From assembly GCA_023150615.1 (NCBI GenBank), contig JAKLKO010000027.1:1-42586 (forward strand): 42,586 nucleotides of DNA, written 5' to 3'. A program made the translations under genes and the position numbers. How positions within the stretch are numbered: the stretch's first letter is position 1; every line of letters starts with the position of its first letter. The notes below the pieces were generated by a model. The model had not been told where the DNA came from and ran no database searches. It saw only the letters and a list, made by a program, of their open reading frames with translations. This stretch comes from Phycisphaerae bacterium (GTDB taxonomy: Bacteria > Planctomycetota > Phycisphaerae > UBA1845 > UTPLA1). This document shows, one piece after another, positions 8,801 to 16,971 of the stretch.

Positions 8801-9382
8801 ATTCACTTCGCGACGCACGGCGTGATCGACGACCGTACGCCGATGCGATCCTCGCTGATTCTGTCGCAGGTCGACCTGCCCGACGCGTACGCGCAGGTCC
8901 TGGCGGGCCGCGAGGCCTATGACGGCCGGTTGACGGTCGATCAGATCATCCGCACGTGGAAGCTCGATGCGGACCTGGTCACGCTCAGCGCATGCCAGAC
9001 GGCGCTCGGTCGCGGCGCGGGCGGCGAGGGGATGATCGGCTTTTCGCAGGCGCTGTTCGTGGCCGGCGCGCGGTCGCTGCTGCTGAGCCTGTGGAAGGTC
9101 GATGACGCGGCCACGTCGATCCTGATGGAGGAGTTCTACCGCCGGCACGTCGAACGCGGCCTGCGAAAGTCCGAGGCGCTGCGCGAGGCGAAGCGCGTGC
9201 TTCGGGAGATGCCCGCGGACGAAGCGCGGAAGCGCGTGGGCGCATGGACCGAACTCGCGGCGGCGCCGCGCGGCGTCAAGCGGACGTCAACGACCACGCG
9301 ACCGGCCATGCCGTCGGAGGCGCGCCCGTTCGCCTCCCCGTACTATTGGGCCGCATTCGCGCTGATCGGCGATGCGGACTAG
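5852..9382 (+). CDS. Exported TPR-CHAT protein (caspase-like CHAT protease domain)
   Basis: 1176 residues. The N-terminus is weakly signal-like (hydrophobic run after MSRLLEF). Kinesin-light-chain-type tetratricopeptide repeats run from about residue 200 to 600; they show as recurring ALNNVAAILRDRGD-like units with HPD/HPS turns about every 42 residues. A charged linker leads to a CHAT domain (about 870-1176) with H989 in HFATHG and C1048 in SACQTALG, the expected His/Cys dyad. It ends with the family motif SPYYWAAFALIGD. The role is probably a scaffolded cysteine protease or signalling protein. It sits 97 bp after the kinase and 33 bp before the second sigma factor, so it may belong to either circuit. 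Confidence 0.9.
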   Translation: MSRLLEFRLTIFCGAVAALGGLPGRASPPSATTNSAATTRESAPTSGPTSPSAEADDGAAELQRFIAELNAPTVDAVLQALAPIPTLAEVRDAIAHPERFPKPPEMSDAHAKQLTEWLDRIDVLRKQSLEAPDEAAQRAALDEAITLSDRIVERMARAGSEFSPHDVADARAFSARFRILRSLPQTARREIASAEALRGRVMELYRAGQYIESRRLAFQQVEIFARRLSKDDAYTDRACQNLAAMLFYSGEYSASIGVCGAAIMSCRRLLGDAHPDVYSIAGVMGEALRARGDYAAAEAIQRKAALMRMMLRGPQHRDVAISLNNLSLVLQDAGDAAGAEPFAREALRQFRALAGNDDPLVATALNNVAAILRDRGDFTAAEPLARESIELHRRMLGPDHPSAAIAVHNLAQLLSTKGDHEAAEPLYREALAATRRQMGADHPYVGFRLNNLASVLAEMGDDVEAERLSREALDLFRKRFGNEHRHVAASLYTLSQLQLRQGRYADAETSIREAMAVLQKQVGDRHPSFAVMLGQLAETLLKSGRLADAETSARRAAALSGSLLGGSHPDAVANLGTLMEAQVARGDYVAAVATAIDAAKCFQAARLRAGSGGFDRTAFSARYSPYERCATVLLRNGRGAEAWQCLEEGFARGLLDAVAARRTRPLTSDEREREDTLLGRLARLDERIASLTPGPAETSPGKGRSGTDALRTSLRRERDARVTELAAFERSIEEKYGAAAGDVYELPRVQAAMQPDAALVAWVDLQRVMPRVEAGEEHWACVVRSSGAPHWVALPGTGPTGAWSDADASLPARVRRALSSRDSDTQTLRSLSAELHRQRIAPIEAALASDSSLPPVRRLMVIPVGTMAGIPIDALTDRYTVSYSPSATIFAWLAERPRHVPATPSVATAGPTLLAVGDPSLARPGHAADSRAEFAPLPATRVEVQRIAALFPGAAAEILVGDAASEPRLDALSTAGKLTAFRYIHFATHGVIDDRTPMRSSLILSQVDLPDAYAQVLAGREAYDGRLTVDQIIRTWKLDADLVTLSACQTALGRGAGGEGMIGFSQALFVAGARSLLLSLWKVDDAATSILMEEFYRRHVERGLRKSEALREAKRVLREMPADEARKRVGAWTELAAAPRGVKRTSTTTRPAMPSEARPFASPYYWAAFALIGDAD

Positions 9383-9415
9383 CCGGCGTTGCGGGACGGC
9401 GCGGCGAGGACTATC

Positions 9416-10054
9416 GTGAGCTTTATGCGGACGCCCCCGAAGCGAGCGGACCTGCCGGCCGACGATCGGTCGGTCGAGGCGGCGATGATGGCGCGGCTGC
9501 GCGGACGGGACCCTGCGGCGTTCGAGGAGTTGGTGCGTCGACACGGCGGGGCGATGCTGGCCGTGGCGCGGCGACTACTCCGAAACGAGGACGATGCGAG
9601 GGACGCGGTGCAGGACGCGTTCGTCTCGGTGCTGCGGGCGGTCGACGGCTTTCGCGGGGATGCGCAGCTTTCCACCTGGCTGCACCGCATCGCCGTCAAT
9701 GCAGCGCTCATGCGATTGCGGCAGCGCCCCCGCCAGACGGAACGAACGATCGATCCGCTGTTGCCGCAGTTTCTCGAAGACGGCCACCAGATGCAGCCGG
9801 CGCGGGCGTGGGGCCAGAGCGCCGAGGAAGTGCTCGACCGCGAGGAGACGCGTCGGACGGTGCGGCAGATGATCGACGAACTGCCGGAGTCGTACCGCAT
9901 CGTGCTTCAACTGCGCGACATCGAGGAGTTGAGCACGGCCGAGACGGCGGCGCTGCTTCAGATGTCGGAAAGCGCGGTCAAGGTGCGCCTGCATCGCGCG
10001 CGACAGGCGCTGCGGACGCGCCTCGACCAGTTGTTCTCGACGGGTGCCCTATGA
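9416..10054 (+). CDS. ECF RNA polymerase sigma factor (RpoE-like)
   Basis: About 212 residues. Region 2 reads AFEELVRRHGGAMLAVARRL, DARDAVQDAFVSVLRAV and LSTWLHRIAVNAALM. Region 4 reads LPESYRIVLQLRDIEELSTAETAALLQMSESAVKVRLHRAR. This is the classical RpoE layout and differs from the factor at 3296. I chose the GTG at 9416 because GAGGA lies 5 nt upstream; the ATG at 9425 is equally in frame. Its TGA overlaps the ATG of the anti-sigma gene, the usual sigma/anti-sigma arrangement. Confidence 0.9.
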   Translation: MSFMRTPPKRADLPADDRSVEAAMMARLRGRDPAAFEELVRRHGGAMLAVARRLLRNEDDARDAVQDAFVSVLRAVDGFRGDAQLSTWLHRIAVNAALMRLRQRPRQTERTIDPLLPQFLEDGHQMQPARAWGQSAEEVLDREETRRTVRQMIDELPESYRIVLQLRDIEELSTAETAALLQMSESAVKVRLHRARQALRTRLDQLFSTGAL

Positions 10055-10302
10055 CGTGTCGCGAGGTGTTCGAGTTCCTGGCCGACTACACCGCCGGCGA
10101 ACTGCCGACGGCGCAGCGTGAGGTGTTCGAGCGGCACCTCTCGCTCTGTCCGCCGTGCGTCGCGTACGTCGAGAGCTATCGCACCACAATTCAGGCGGGG
10201 CGGAAGGCCTTCGACGATCCGGAGTTCGCCCCGAACGCCCCGATTCCGGAAGAACTCGTGCGCGCGATCCTGGCGAGCAGGTCCCGGGGCGAAAACTCGT
10301 GA
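10051..10302 (+). CDS. Small zinc-finger anti-sigma factor (zf-HC2 type)
   Basis: 83 residues. The body is the anti-sigma zinc-binding motif: an N-terminal C3, then H30-x3-C34-x2-C37 within ERHLSLCPPCVAYVESY. No transmembrane helix follows, so it would be a soluble, possibly redox-sensitive anti-sigma factor that binds the sigma encoded immediately upstream through a 4-bp ATGA overlap. The family is known for zinc and thiol sensing. The specific signal here is unknown. Confidence 0.85.
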   Translation: MTCREVFEFLADYTAGELPTAQREVFERHLSLCPPCVAYVESYRTTIQAGRKAFDDPEFAPNAPIPEELVRAILASRSRGENS

Positions 10303-10351
10303 CGGAATTCCTTCCGGGGCACCGACCGGATTGCGCAAACCCGGCCGCGGA

Positions 10352-10717
10352 TCAGGGATTCAGTTCGCTTACGATCGAATAGCGCGGGCGATGAACGCGA
10401 TCGATGACCGGCGGTACCGGCATCGTCACGACGAGACGTCCGGCCACGACCGAGAGATGATCGTCGTACGGCGCGATCCGCGTGACGCGCAGGTTCTCGG
10501 GCGGCCGATCCACGTGGACGATCTCGATCACGTCGTCGAGCGACGGGCGGACGTCGGTGCCGACGATGAACGAGAGGCTGTCGGTCGCGCGATCACTGAG
10601 CCAGCCGCGACGCAGACCGTCGTCGCCGGCGCGCTTCCATTCGATGCGGCCGCTGACGCAGACGCGCTCCGTGGATCGACGATCGAAGTCGGCGGTGCTT
10701 TCGAGCATGGCGGGCAT
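10352..10717 (-). CDS. Small PilZ-like domain protein (tentative)
   Basis: 121 residues starting with MPAMLESTADFDRRSTER, with AGGA 7 nt upstream of the ATG. The pattern of an early arginine pair, VSGRIEWKR, then RRGWLSDRATDSLSFIVG and a later beta-rich LRVTRIAPYDDHLSVVAGRLV resembles PilZ domains. The canonical RxxxR and D/NxSxxG c-di-GMP motifs are only partly matched, so binding of c-di-GMP is not assured. It is convergent with the anti-sigma gene and divergent from the ACT protein, so it is probably a single-gene transcript. Confidence 0.6.
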   Translation of the reverse strand: MPAMLESTADFDRRSTERVCVSGRIEWKRAGDDGLRRGWLSDRATDSLSFIVGTDVRPSLDDVIEIVHVDRPPENLRVTRIAPYDDHLSVVAGRLVVTMPVPPVIDRVHRPRYSIVSELNP

Positions 10718-10957
10718 CGTGCAGTCCTGCTGAGGTTGCGGCGCGTGCGCATCGACGACCGAAACGCGACGCCTCGCTTTCGTCGGATCGATCGATGCGC
10801 GGATTCAGTTCCGGGGGCGGCCGGACGCGGCCGGTTGCGGCGAGGGCGATTCCTCGAAGTTATCGGATGCAGGCAATCGGCCGGAAGGTAGAATGGGCGG
10901 GCGATCGCCGCGGCACGTCACCGGTTCACTTCGCGCGGCGAGTCGGAGGAGGCCATC
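10718..10957. other. Divergent intergenic region, no gene
   Basis: 240 bp between the PilZ-like gene and the ACT-domain gene. It must hold promoters for both, but I cannot identify a convincing -35/-10 pair. The open frames crossing it are arginine-rich shadows. Confidence 0.5.
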
Positions 10958-11392
10958 ATGGCGTACAAGATTCAACGAGTCGAGGTCTGGGTCGCCGATC
11001 TTCTGAACCGCCCAGGAACACTGGCGCGGATGCTGGAGGCGCTGAGCGCGGCCGGCGCGCGGCTGGAGTTCATGGTCGCGCGACGGGTGACGGAAAGCTC
11101 GTCGCGGGTGTTCCTGGCGCCGATTGCGACGCCGCGTCAGAGGCGCGCGGCCCGCGACGTCGGACTGCTGCCGGCGAAGGGGATGCACTCGGTCCGGATC
11201 TCCGGGGATGACCGGCCGGGACTCGGCGCCGCGCTGACGCGCGCGATCGCAGGGAAGGACATCAACATCCGCGGGGCGTCGGCGGCGGCCGTCGGCCGCA
11301 AGGTCATCTTCTATTTCGCGTTCGCGTCCGACGGCGATACGAAGGCTGCGATGTCCGCGGCCCGTAAGTGCCTGAACACACGGAAACGCTGA
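10958..11392 (+). CDS. Tandem ACT-domain protein
   Basis: 144 residues preceded by a strong GGAGGAGG ribosome site 5 nt before the ATG. Two ACT-type ligand-binding units are visible: residues 1-70, with VEVWVADLLNRPGTLARMLEALSAAG, and 75-144, with SVRISGDDRPGLGAALTRAIAGKDINI. Each has the N-[RD]-PG-L turn that binds amino acids in metabolic regulators. No catalytic domain is attached. Stand-alone ACT proteins of this kind are probably small-molecule sensors. The ligand is unknown, and neighbours give no clue. Confidence 0.8.
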   Translation: MAYKIQRVEVWVADLLNRPGTLARMLEALSAAGARLEFMVARRVTESSSRVFLAPIATPRQRRAARDVGLLPAKGMHSVRISGDDRPGLGAALTRAIAGKDINIRGASAAAVGRKVIFYFAFASDGDTKAAMSAARKCLNTRKR

Positions 11393-11502
11393 CGACCTCG
11401 GACCGATCACGGCGTCCGACAACGGCCGTGCGATCGACCGGGGCGTGCGACATTCCGAGCCGACGGCCTGGCTTGGACGGCGGGATTACCGGTCCATCCA
11501 TC

Positions 11503-11531
11503 TTTCAAATCCGACCGGGATCGGGTAGAAT
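11503..11531 (+). promoter_or_regulatory. Candidate sigma70-like promoter of the subtilase gene
   Basis: TTTCAA (11503-11508), a 17-nt spacer and TAGAAT (11526-11531) lie about 110 nt before the subtilase ATG. The -10 box matches consensus at 5 of 6 positions and the -35 at only 3 of 6, so this is tentative. The rest of the 248-bp gap 11393-11640 shows no gene. Confidence 0.35.
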
Positions 11532-11640
11532 ATCCGAGAATCTCCGGGACTCGCTTCGCGCGCGACCGCCGAACCGGAAGTCGTCCCGTCGCATCCGAGC
11601 GGTCGCCGATGCGCACGTCTATTGTGCAGAGGAGGCAAGA

Positions 11641-14600
11641 ATGCACTCAGCCCCACGTCTCATCGTCGGCGTCGTTCTACTCGGAATCACGATCCCGGCG
11701 AATGGCGCATCCGCGCCGATCGCCGGTGGTGCGAAGCCCGCACCGCGGGGGAAGTTCGTTCGGATCTCCGCGGATCGCGTCGAGGCGGTGCGGGGCGCCG
11801 GCGTTCGGGCGCGGCTGTCGCTCAACTACGGCATTTTCGTGTGGCAGGAGCTGGATGCGGCGGAATTCGCGAAGCTGCGCCGGAGCGGTATTCCGTTTGA
11901 GGACTTCAGCGACGGGTTTGCGCTGACGCTGGGTGAGACGACCTTTGATCCGCTGCGGGCGGTTCCGGCCGCGCCGCCGGGGCTTGAGCCGGTCGCGCAT
12001 GACGGCGGGGACCTGCGGCTGGTGCAATTCGTCGGGCCGACAAGGCAAGAGTGGCTTGATGCGCTGGAGCGCCAGGGCCTGCGAGTCGTGCAGTACCTCG
12101 AGCCGTTCTCGTACATCGTGTACGGGCCGAGCGCCGGCCTGTCGCGGGCTGCTGGCGGGGCGCACGTGCGCTGGACGGGCGAGTTCGCGCCGGCATACCG
12201 CATCCTGCCGCGCTGGCGGAATCTGGGCGACGCGAAGATCAACGTGCGAGTCCAGATCGTACGCGCCGCGGACGTCGCCGCGACGCTGCGCGCGATCGAC
12301 GGTCTCGGCGCGAAGCTCGACGGCCGGGCGGTAGTCGATCGACATCTCGAAGTCGCCCACTTCAACGTCGCCGGCTCGAAGCTCCAGAACATCGCGACCA
12401 TGCCGGGCGTCTACAGCGTGCAGCCGGAGCCGACGGACGGCGGACTGCGCGGCGAGATGAGCAACCAGGTCAACGTCAACAACGTCAACGGGAGCAACCA
12501 GGCGTTTCCGGGCTACCAGACGTGGCTGACGAGCGTCGGGCTTTCGGGCGCGGGCGTCATCATTGCGAACGTCGACGGCGGTGTGCAGGACACACATCCC
12601 AACCTCGTCAATCGCATGCTGCCGTGCACCGGCTCAACGTGCGGCGGCGCAACGAGCAGCAGTCACGGAACGCACACGGCCGGCATCATGGCCGCCGATG
12701 GATCGTCGGGCGTGCTCGACAGCTTCGGATTCCTGCGCGGTCAGGGAATGGCGCCCGGCGCGAACCTCGTGGAACAGCTCTACAGTCCGACCTTCACGCA
12801 GCCGAACGGCATGCTGACCCTCATGCTCCAGTCGTATCAGAACGGTGCGTTGCTTTCGGGCAACAGTTGGGGTCCGGCCGGCACGCCGCGCGGCTACGAC
12901 GGCGACACGCGGCAGGTGGACGTGGGCGTGCGCGACACGGACAGCGTCACGCCGGGCGACCAGCCGCTGTCGTACGTCCTGTCGTTCATGAACGGCAACG
13001 GCGGGACCAGCACGCAGGGGACGCCGGACGAGGGCAAGAACATCTTCACGATCGGCTCGACGAAGATGCAGAACTCGGGCACCGGGTCGCAGATCCTCCA
13101 GATCAACGACCTGTCGTCGAACTCGGCCCACGGTCCCGCGCTGGATGGACGGACGATCCCGCACATGGTTGCGCCCGGCTGCTACGTCGACTCGACGATC
13201 CCGACGAACTCGTACGGGCTGAACTGCGGCACGAGCATGGCGTCACCGCACGTCAGCGGCGCGGTTGCGCTCTTCATCGAGTACTACCGTGGGCTCCCGG
13301 ACTACGCCAACGACCCGAGCGCCGCGATGATCAAGGCCGCGTTTCTCGTCACGTCGCGCGACCTGGCGGGCAATCTGGACGCGGACGGCGGGGTCCTCGG
13401 GCATCCGTTCGACAGCAAGCAGGGCTGGGGGCGCATGGATGCCGAGGCGGCCGTCGCGCCCGAGCTCTCGACCCTGTACTTCGACAACCCGACGGTCTTC
13501 GACAACACGGGCGAGCAGTGGATTCGAAACGTCTCGGCGAACGATCCGAGCAAGCCGGTCAAGATCATGCTCGTCTGGACCGACGCGCCGGGGCACGGCC
13601 TGGGCGGAAGCACGCCCGCGTGGAACAACGACCTTGATCTCGTGGTCGAGGATGGCGTCAACACCTTCCGCGGAAACGCCTTCAACGCATCCGGCTGGTC
13701 GCAGGCCGGCGGTGCCGCGGACTCGAGGAACAACACCGAGGGCGTGTTCATCGGCCCGACCGCGCCGGGCAGCTACACGATTCGGGTCGTCGCGACGAAC
13801 ATCAACTCGGATGCACGCCCGAACCAGGGCGACGCCACGGACCAGGACTTCGCCATTGTCTGCTACAACTGCGCCGCCGATCCAGGCTTCGTTCTCGGCG
13901 CGACGCCGAACATCCAGTCGGTCTGCGCGCCGAACGACGCGGTCTATACGATCAACGTCACGCAGATTCAGGGCTTCACCGATCCCGTGACGCTGTCGGC
14001 CACCGGAAACCCGGCCGGCACGACGGTCAACTTCGCGCCGAATCCGGTCACGCCGCCCGGCTCGAGCACGATGACGATCGGCAACACCGGCGCGGCGGCG
14101 GCCGGCAGCTATGCCATCCAGATCGACGGCGTGTCGGGCATGCTGAATCGGACGGCCGGCGCGACGCTTCGCATCTACAACGGCGCACCGGGCGCGGTCA
14201 CGCTGACGTCGCCGGCGGACATGGTGACGAACCAGCCGTTGCGGCCGACGTTTGCGTGGAGCGCCGACCCGGCGGCGGCGTCCTACGCGATCGAGGTGGC
14301 GTCGGACGCGGGGTTTGCGTCGATCGTCGCAAGCGCCTCCGGTCTGCTGAACCCGACCTATACGCTCGGGTCGGACCTGGCGATCGGCACCACGTACTAC
14401 TGGCGCGCGCGGGCCGAGAACCCCTGCGGCGTCGGGGCGAACTCGGCCGTATGGAGCTTCACGACGCGCGTCATTCCGGCGATCCTGCTCGTCGATGACG
14501 ACGACAACGGTCCGGATGTGCGTTCGTACTACACGACGGCGCTGGACGCGCTCGGCCGGTCGTACGACATCTGGAACACGAACAACACGGACAATGAGCC

Positions 14601-15303
14601 GACGGCGGCGCAGCTGAGTCCGTACAAGATCGTGATCTGGTTTACCGGCGATGAATTCGGCGGCTTCTGCGGTCCGAGCAGCACGAGCGAGACGGCACTG
14701 GCGACCTTCCTGAACTCGGGCAAACGCCTGTTCATGTGTTCGCAGGACTACCTCTACGATCGGGACAACCCATCCGGTGTGCCGACCGCGTTCATGCAAA
14801 CGTATCTCGGCATGGTCAGCCCGGGCGGCAACGACGTCAGCCAGACCACTGTCACCGGAGCGGGATCCGTCTTCGCCGGCTACGGGCCGTACACGCTGTC
14901 GTACCCCTTCACCAACTTCAGCGACCGCATCAGCCCGGACGGCACGGCGGAGATGGCATTTAACGGCAATGCCGGCAGCGCCGGGCTCAACAAGGCGACG
15001 GCGGTGTATCGCACCGTCTTCTTCGGATTCCCGTGGGAGGCGATCCCGACGGCAAACGATCGCCGACTGGTGATGCAGAGGATCCTCGACTGGTTTACGC
15101 CGCAATGCGGCACGGTCCGCGGCGACCTCACGGGCGACGGGCAGGTGACCGGTGCCGACCTTCCCGATTTCGTCGAGTGCTATCTCGGCGGAAACACGTT
15201 CCTCGGCAACTGTTCGTGCGCGGACATGGACAACGACCTGGCGTTCTCATCGAACGACATCTCGCTGATGACGCAGTGCGAGCTGGGGATGGGCTGCCCG
15301 TAG
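11641..15303 (+). CDS. Secreted S8 subtilisin-family protease with FN3-like and dockerin-like C-terminal domains
   Basis: 1220 residues. The ATG at 11641 has GAGGAGG 6 nt upstream and opens a clear signal peptide (LIVGVVLLGITIPANGASA). A long pro-region follows. The catalytic domain has D312 in ANVDGGVQDTHP, H342 in SSHGTHTAGI and S532 in GTSMASPHVSGA. After it come a P-domain/jelly-roll-like stretch, an Ig-like segment, an FN3-like unit (RPTFAWSADPAAASYAIEVAS), a further domain beginning ILLVDDDDNGPDVRSYY, and a C-terminal pair of calcium loops (GDLTGDGQVTGADLPDFVE and ADMDNDLAFSSNDISLM), as in planctomycete dockerin-like tails. It is probably an extracellular or surface-attached peptidase. 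It is transcribed alone. Confidence 0.92.
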   Translation: MHSAPRLIVGVVLLGITIPANGASAPIAGGAKPAPRGKFVRISADRVEAVRGAGVRARLSLNYGIFVWQELDAAEFAKLRRSGIPFEDFSDGFALTLGETTFDPLRAVPAAPPGLEPVAHDGGDLRLVQFVGPTRQEWLDALERQGLRVVQYLEPFSYIVYGPSAGLSRAAGGAHVRWTGEFAPAYRILPRWRNLGDAKINVRVQIVRAADVAATLRAIDGLGAKLDGRAVVDRHLEVAHFNVAGSKLQNIATMPGVYSVQPEPTDGGLRGEMSNQVNVNNVNGSNQAFPGYQTWLTSVGLSGAGVIIANVDGGVQDTHPNLVNRMLPCTGSTCGGATSSSHGTHTAGIMAADGSSGVLDSFGFLRGQGMAPGANLVEQLYSPTFTQPNGMLTLMLQSYQNGALLSGNSWGPAGTPRGYDGDTRQVDVGVRDTDSVTPGDQPLSYVLSFMNGNGGTSTQGTPDEGKNIFTIGSTKMQNSGTGSQILQINDLSSNSAHGPALDGRTIPHMVAPGCYVDSTIPTNSYGLNCGTSMASPHVSGAVALFIEYYRGLPDYANDPSAAMIKAAFLVTSRDLAGNLDADGGVLGHPFDSKQGWGRMDAEAAVAPELSTLYFDNPTVFDNTGEQWIRNVSANDPSKPVKIMLVWTDAPGHGLGGSTPAWNNDLDLVVEDGVNTFRGNAFNASGWSQAGGAADSRNNTEGVFIGPTAPGSYTIRVVATNINSDARPNQGDATDQDFAIVCYNCAADPGFVLGATPNIQSVCAPNDAVYTINVTQIQGFTDPVTLSATGNPAGTTVNFAPNPVTPPGSSTMTIGNTGAAAAGSYAIQIDGVSGMLNRTAGATLRIYNGAPGAVTLTSPADMVTNQPLRPTFAWSADPAAASYAIEVASDAGFASIVASASGLLNPTYTLGSDLAIGTTYYWRARAENPCGVGANSAVWSFTTRVIPAILLVDDDDNGPDVRSYYTTALDALGRSYDIWNTNNTDNEPTAAQLSPYKIVIWFTGDEFGGFCGPSSTSETALATFLNSGKRLFMCSQDYLYDRDNPSGVPTAFMQTYLGMVSPGGNDVSQTTVTGAGSVFAGYGPYTLSYPFTNFSDRISPDGTAEMAFNGNAGSAGLNKATAVYRTVFFGFPWEAIPTANDRRLVMQRILDWFTPQCGTVRGDLTGDGQVTGADLPDFVECYLGGNTFLGNCSCADMDNDLAFSSNDISLMTQCELGMGCP

Positions 15304-15391
15304 CCGGCGCCGACGGCAGACGGCTCCTGCACGACGGTGCGGGGGCGATGAGGATCGCTGCCCTGCGGGGTGAAGCTCCGCGACTGCGCAC

Positions 15392-16132
15392 CTACTGAGT
15401 CAGCAGAAGCTTCGCGCCCGCGACGACGAGCACGACGCCCAACCAGCGTCGCAGCGCCGTAATCGACAGCACGCGCGTACCGAGCGACGTCCCCACGACC
15501 CCCCCTACCACGACCGCGATGGCCCAGACCAGCGCCGCGGGCGGCATCGCCGGCGCGCCGGACGTCCAGACGCCGACCAGGCCCGCGAGCGAATTGACGA
15601 CGATGAACGCGGCCGAAATCCCGCAGACGACGCGCGTCTCGGCCCAGCCCATGAGAATGAGCAACGGACTGAGAAAAATCCCGCCACCGACGCCGACCAG
15701 CCCGGAGAGAAAGCCGATCGCGGCGCCCAGTCCCACGGCCAGCGCGCGGTTCGGCCGGTGGACCGAGGCATCCTCACGGCGTCGCGGATGGATGATCAGT
15801 CGCGCGGCCGCGTAGAGCAGGATGACGCCCACGATTTGCTTGTAGATCAGCGCGGGGATGTGAATCCAGCCGCCGAGCAGCGCGGCGGGCACACTGCCGG
15901 CCGCGAACAGGAGAAACAGCGGCCAGGAGAACGCGCCGCTACGCACGAAGCGCACGGTGGCGATGCCCGCGACGAGGATGTTGAGGAGTAGCGCCGTCGG
16001 TCGCATGATCGCCGGGGCCATGCCGGCGAACGCCATGACCGACAGATAGGCCGAGGCGCCTCCGTGTCCGACGGCGGAGTAGAGCACGGCGGCCGCGAGG
16101 AAGAGCGCGGGAAGCACGACGAAATCCTGCAT
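15392..16132 (-). CDS. TauE/SafE-family sulfite/organosulfur exporter-like membrane protein
   Basis: 246 residues with about eight hydrophobic segments arranged as two repeats. Family hallmarks are the N-terminal SAVGHGGASAYLSVMAF and the internal repeat GFLSGLVGVGGGIFLSPLL. The two halves are separated by a charged loop (HPRRREDASVHRPNR). Members move sulfite, sulfoacetate or related small anions across the inner membrane. Substrate cannot be told from sequence. It is convergent with the subtilase gene and divergent from the universal stress gene, so it is not part of an operon. Confidence 0.88.
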   Translation of the reverse strand: MQDFVVLPALFLAAAVLYSAVGHGGASAYLSVMAFAGMAPAIMRPTALLLNILVAGIATVRFVRSGAFSWPLFLLFAAGSVPAALLGGWIHIPALIYKQIVGVILLYAAARLIIHPRRREDASVHRPNRALAVGLGAAIGFLSGLVGVGGGIFLSPLLILMGWAETRVVCGISAAFIVVNSLAGLVGVWTSGAPAMPPAALVWAIAVVVGGVVGTSLGTRVLSITALRRWLGVVLVVAGAKLLLTQ

Positions 16133-16283
16133 CGCGGCCGATCCTACAGGATGCGGCGGTCGCGCGGAAACGGCGCGACCGACCGACGCGATGGGGATCG
16201 TCCAACGGCGCGACGCCTCGGACGACCGGCGATACGTCGAATCTGGATTGTGTCTTTCCCGCGATGCGCCTAGGATGATGAGG

Positions 16284-16760
16284 ATGGTTCGGGTCCAGCG
16301 AATCCTGCTGCCGATCGACTTTCAGAAGTTGTCGATCCGCGCCGCGGAGTATGCCGCGTACCTCGCGGACGTACACGGGGCGGAGGTTCACGTCGTCCAC
16401 GTCGTGACGCCGGCGCAGATCGTGCCCGCGGCGGCCGAGACGCCCGATGCGCCGATGATCTCGATCGCCGTGCCCGTCGACGAGCTGCTCACGCAGGCGC
16501 GGCAATCGCTCGATCGCTTCATCGATGCGCACCTGGGCCGATGCAAGAGCCGCCCGGCCGGAGAGGTCCTCGTGGGGCAGCCGCACGTCGAGATCTCGCG
16601 TTACGCCGCGGATTCGCACATTGACCTGATCGTCATCGGGACGCACGCGCACGGCGTGGTGCACCGCATCTTGCTCGGGTCGGTCAGCAAGGCGGTCCTG
16701 GAGCACGCATCGTGCGCCGTGCTCATGGTCCCGGCCGCCGCGAATCCGGACGTCGGCTGA
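16284..16760 (+). CDS. Universal stress protein (UspA family)
   Basis: 158 residues, a single Usp domain. It opens with VQRILLPIDFQKLSIRAAEYAAYLA and ends with the nucleotide-loop region VIGTHAHGVVHRILLGSVSKAVL. In the ATP motif G-x2-G-x9-G-S the second glycine is alanine, so ATP binding is uncertain. I start at the third ATG of a cluster (16275, 16278, 16284) because TAGGA at 16271-16275 is well spaced only for it. It lies downstream of the end of the benzoyl-CoA operon and convergent with it. Confidence 0.85.
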   Translation: MVRVQRILLPIDFQKLSIRAAEYAAYLADVHGAEVHVVHVVTPAQIVPAAAETPDAPMISIAVPVDELLTQARQSLDRFIDAHLGRCKSRPAGEVLVGQPHVEISRYAADSHIDLIVIGTHAHGVVHRILLGSVSKAVLEHASCAVLMVPAAANPDVG

Positions 16761-16971
16761 CGGCCTTCCGTCGCATGTTCCGCGCCGCGGAGCGTTGCCA
16801 TCTCCGATCGTTGATCGTGGATTGTCGATCGGCGCCGTAAGTCGTCACGCCTTTGGAAGCCGGCGAGCAGGACAGTCGGCGGCTGGATTCCCGCCCCCGG
16901 TCGGAGTCGAGGCCGAGCTTGCGCGGGATTGACGATGGGGATCCGTTGGTCCGCGGATCGGCCCCTGCGAT
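16761..16971. other. Convergent intergenic region, no gene
   Basis: Between the end of the stress protein gene and the end of the benzoyl-CoA operon. I see GATCG-rich sequence but no clear terminator hairpin with a U-tract on either strand, and no RNA gene. Confidence 0.4.

Noticed and set aside
9244..10302. Plus-strand frame of 352 codons spanning the CHAT end, sigma factor and anti-sigma factor
   Set aside because: Only its last 83 codons are real (the anti-sigma factor from 10051). The rest runs out of frame through two genuine genes.
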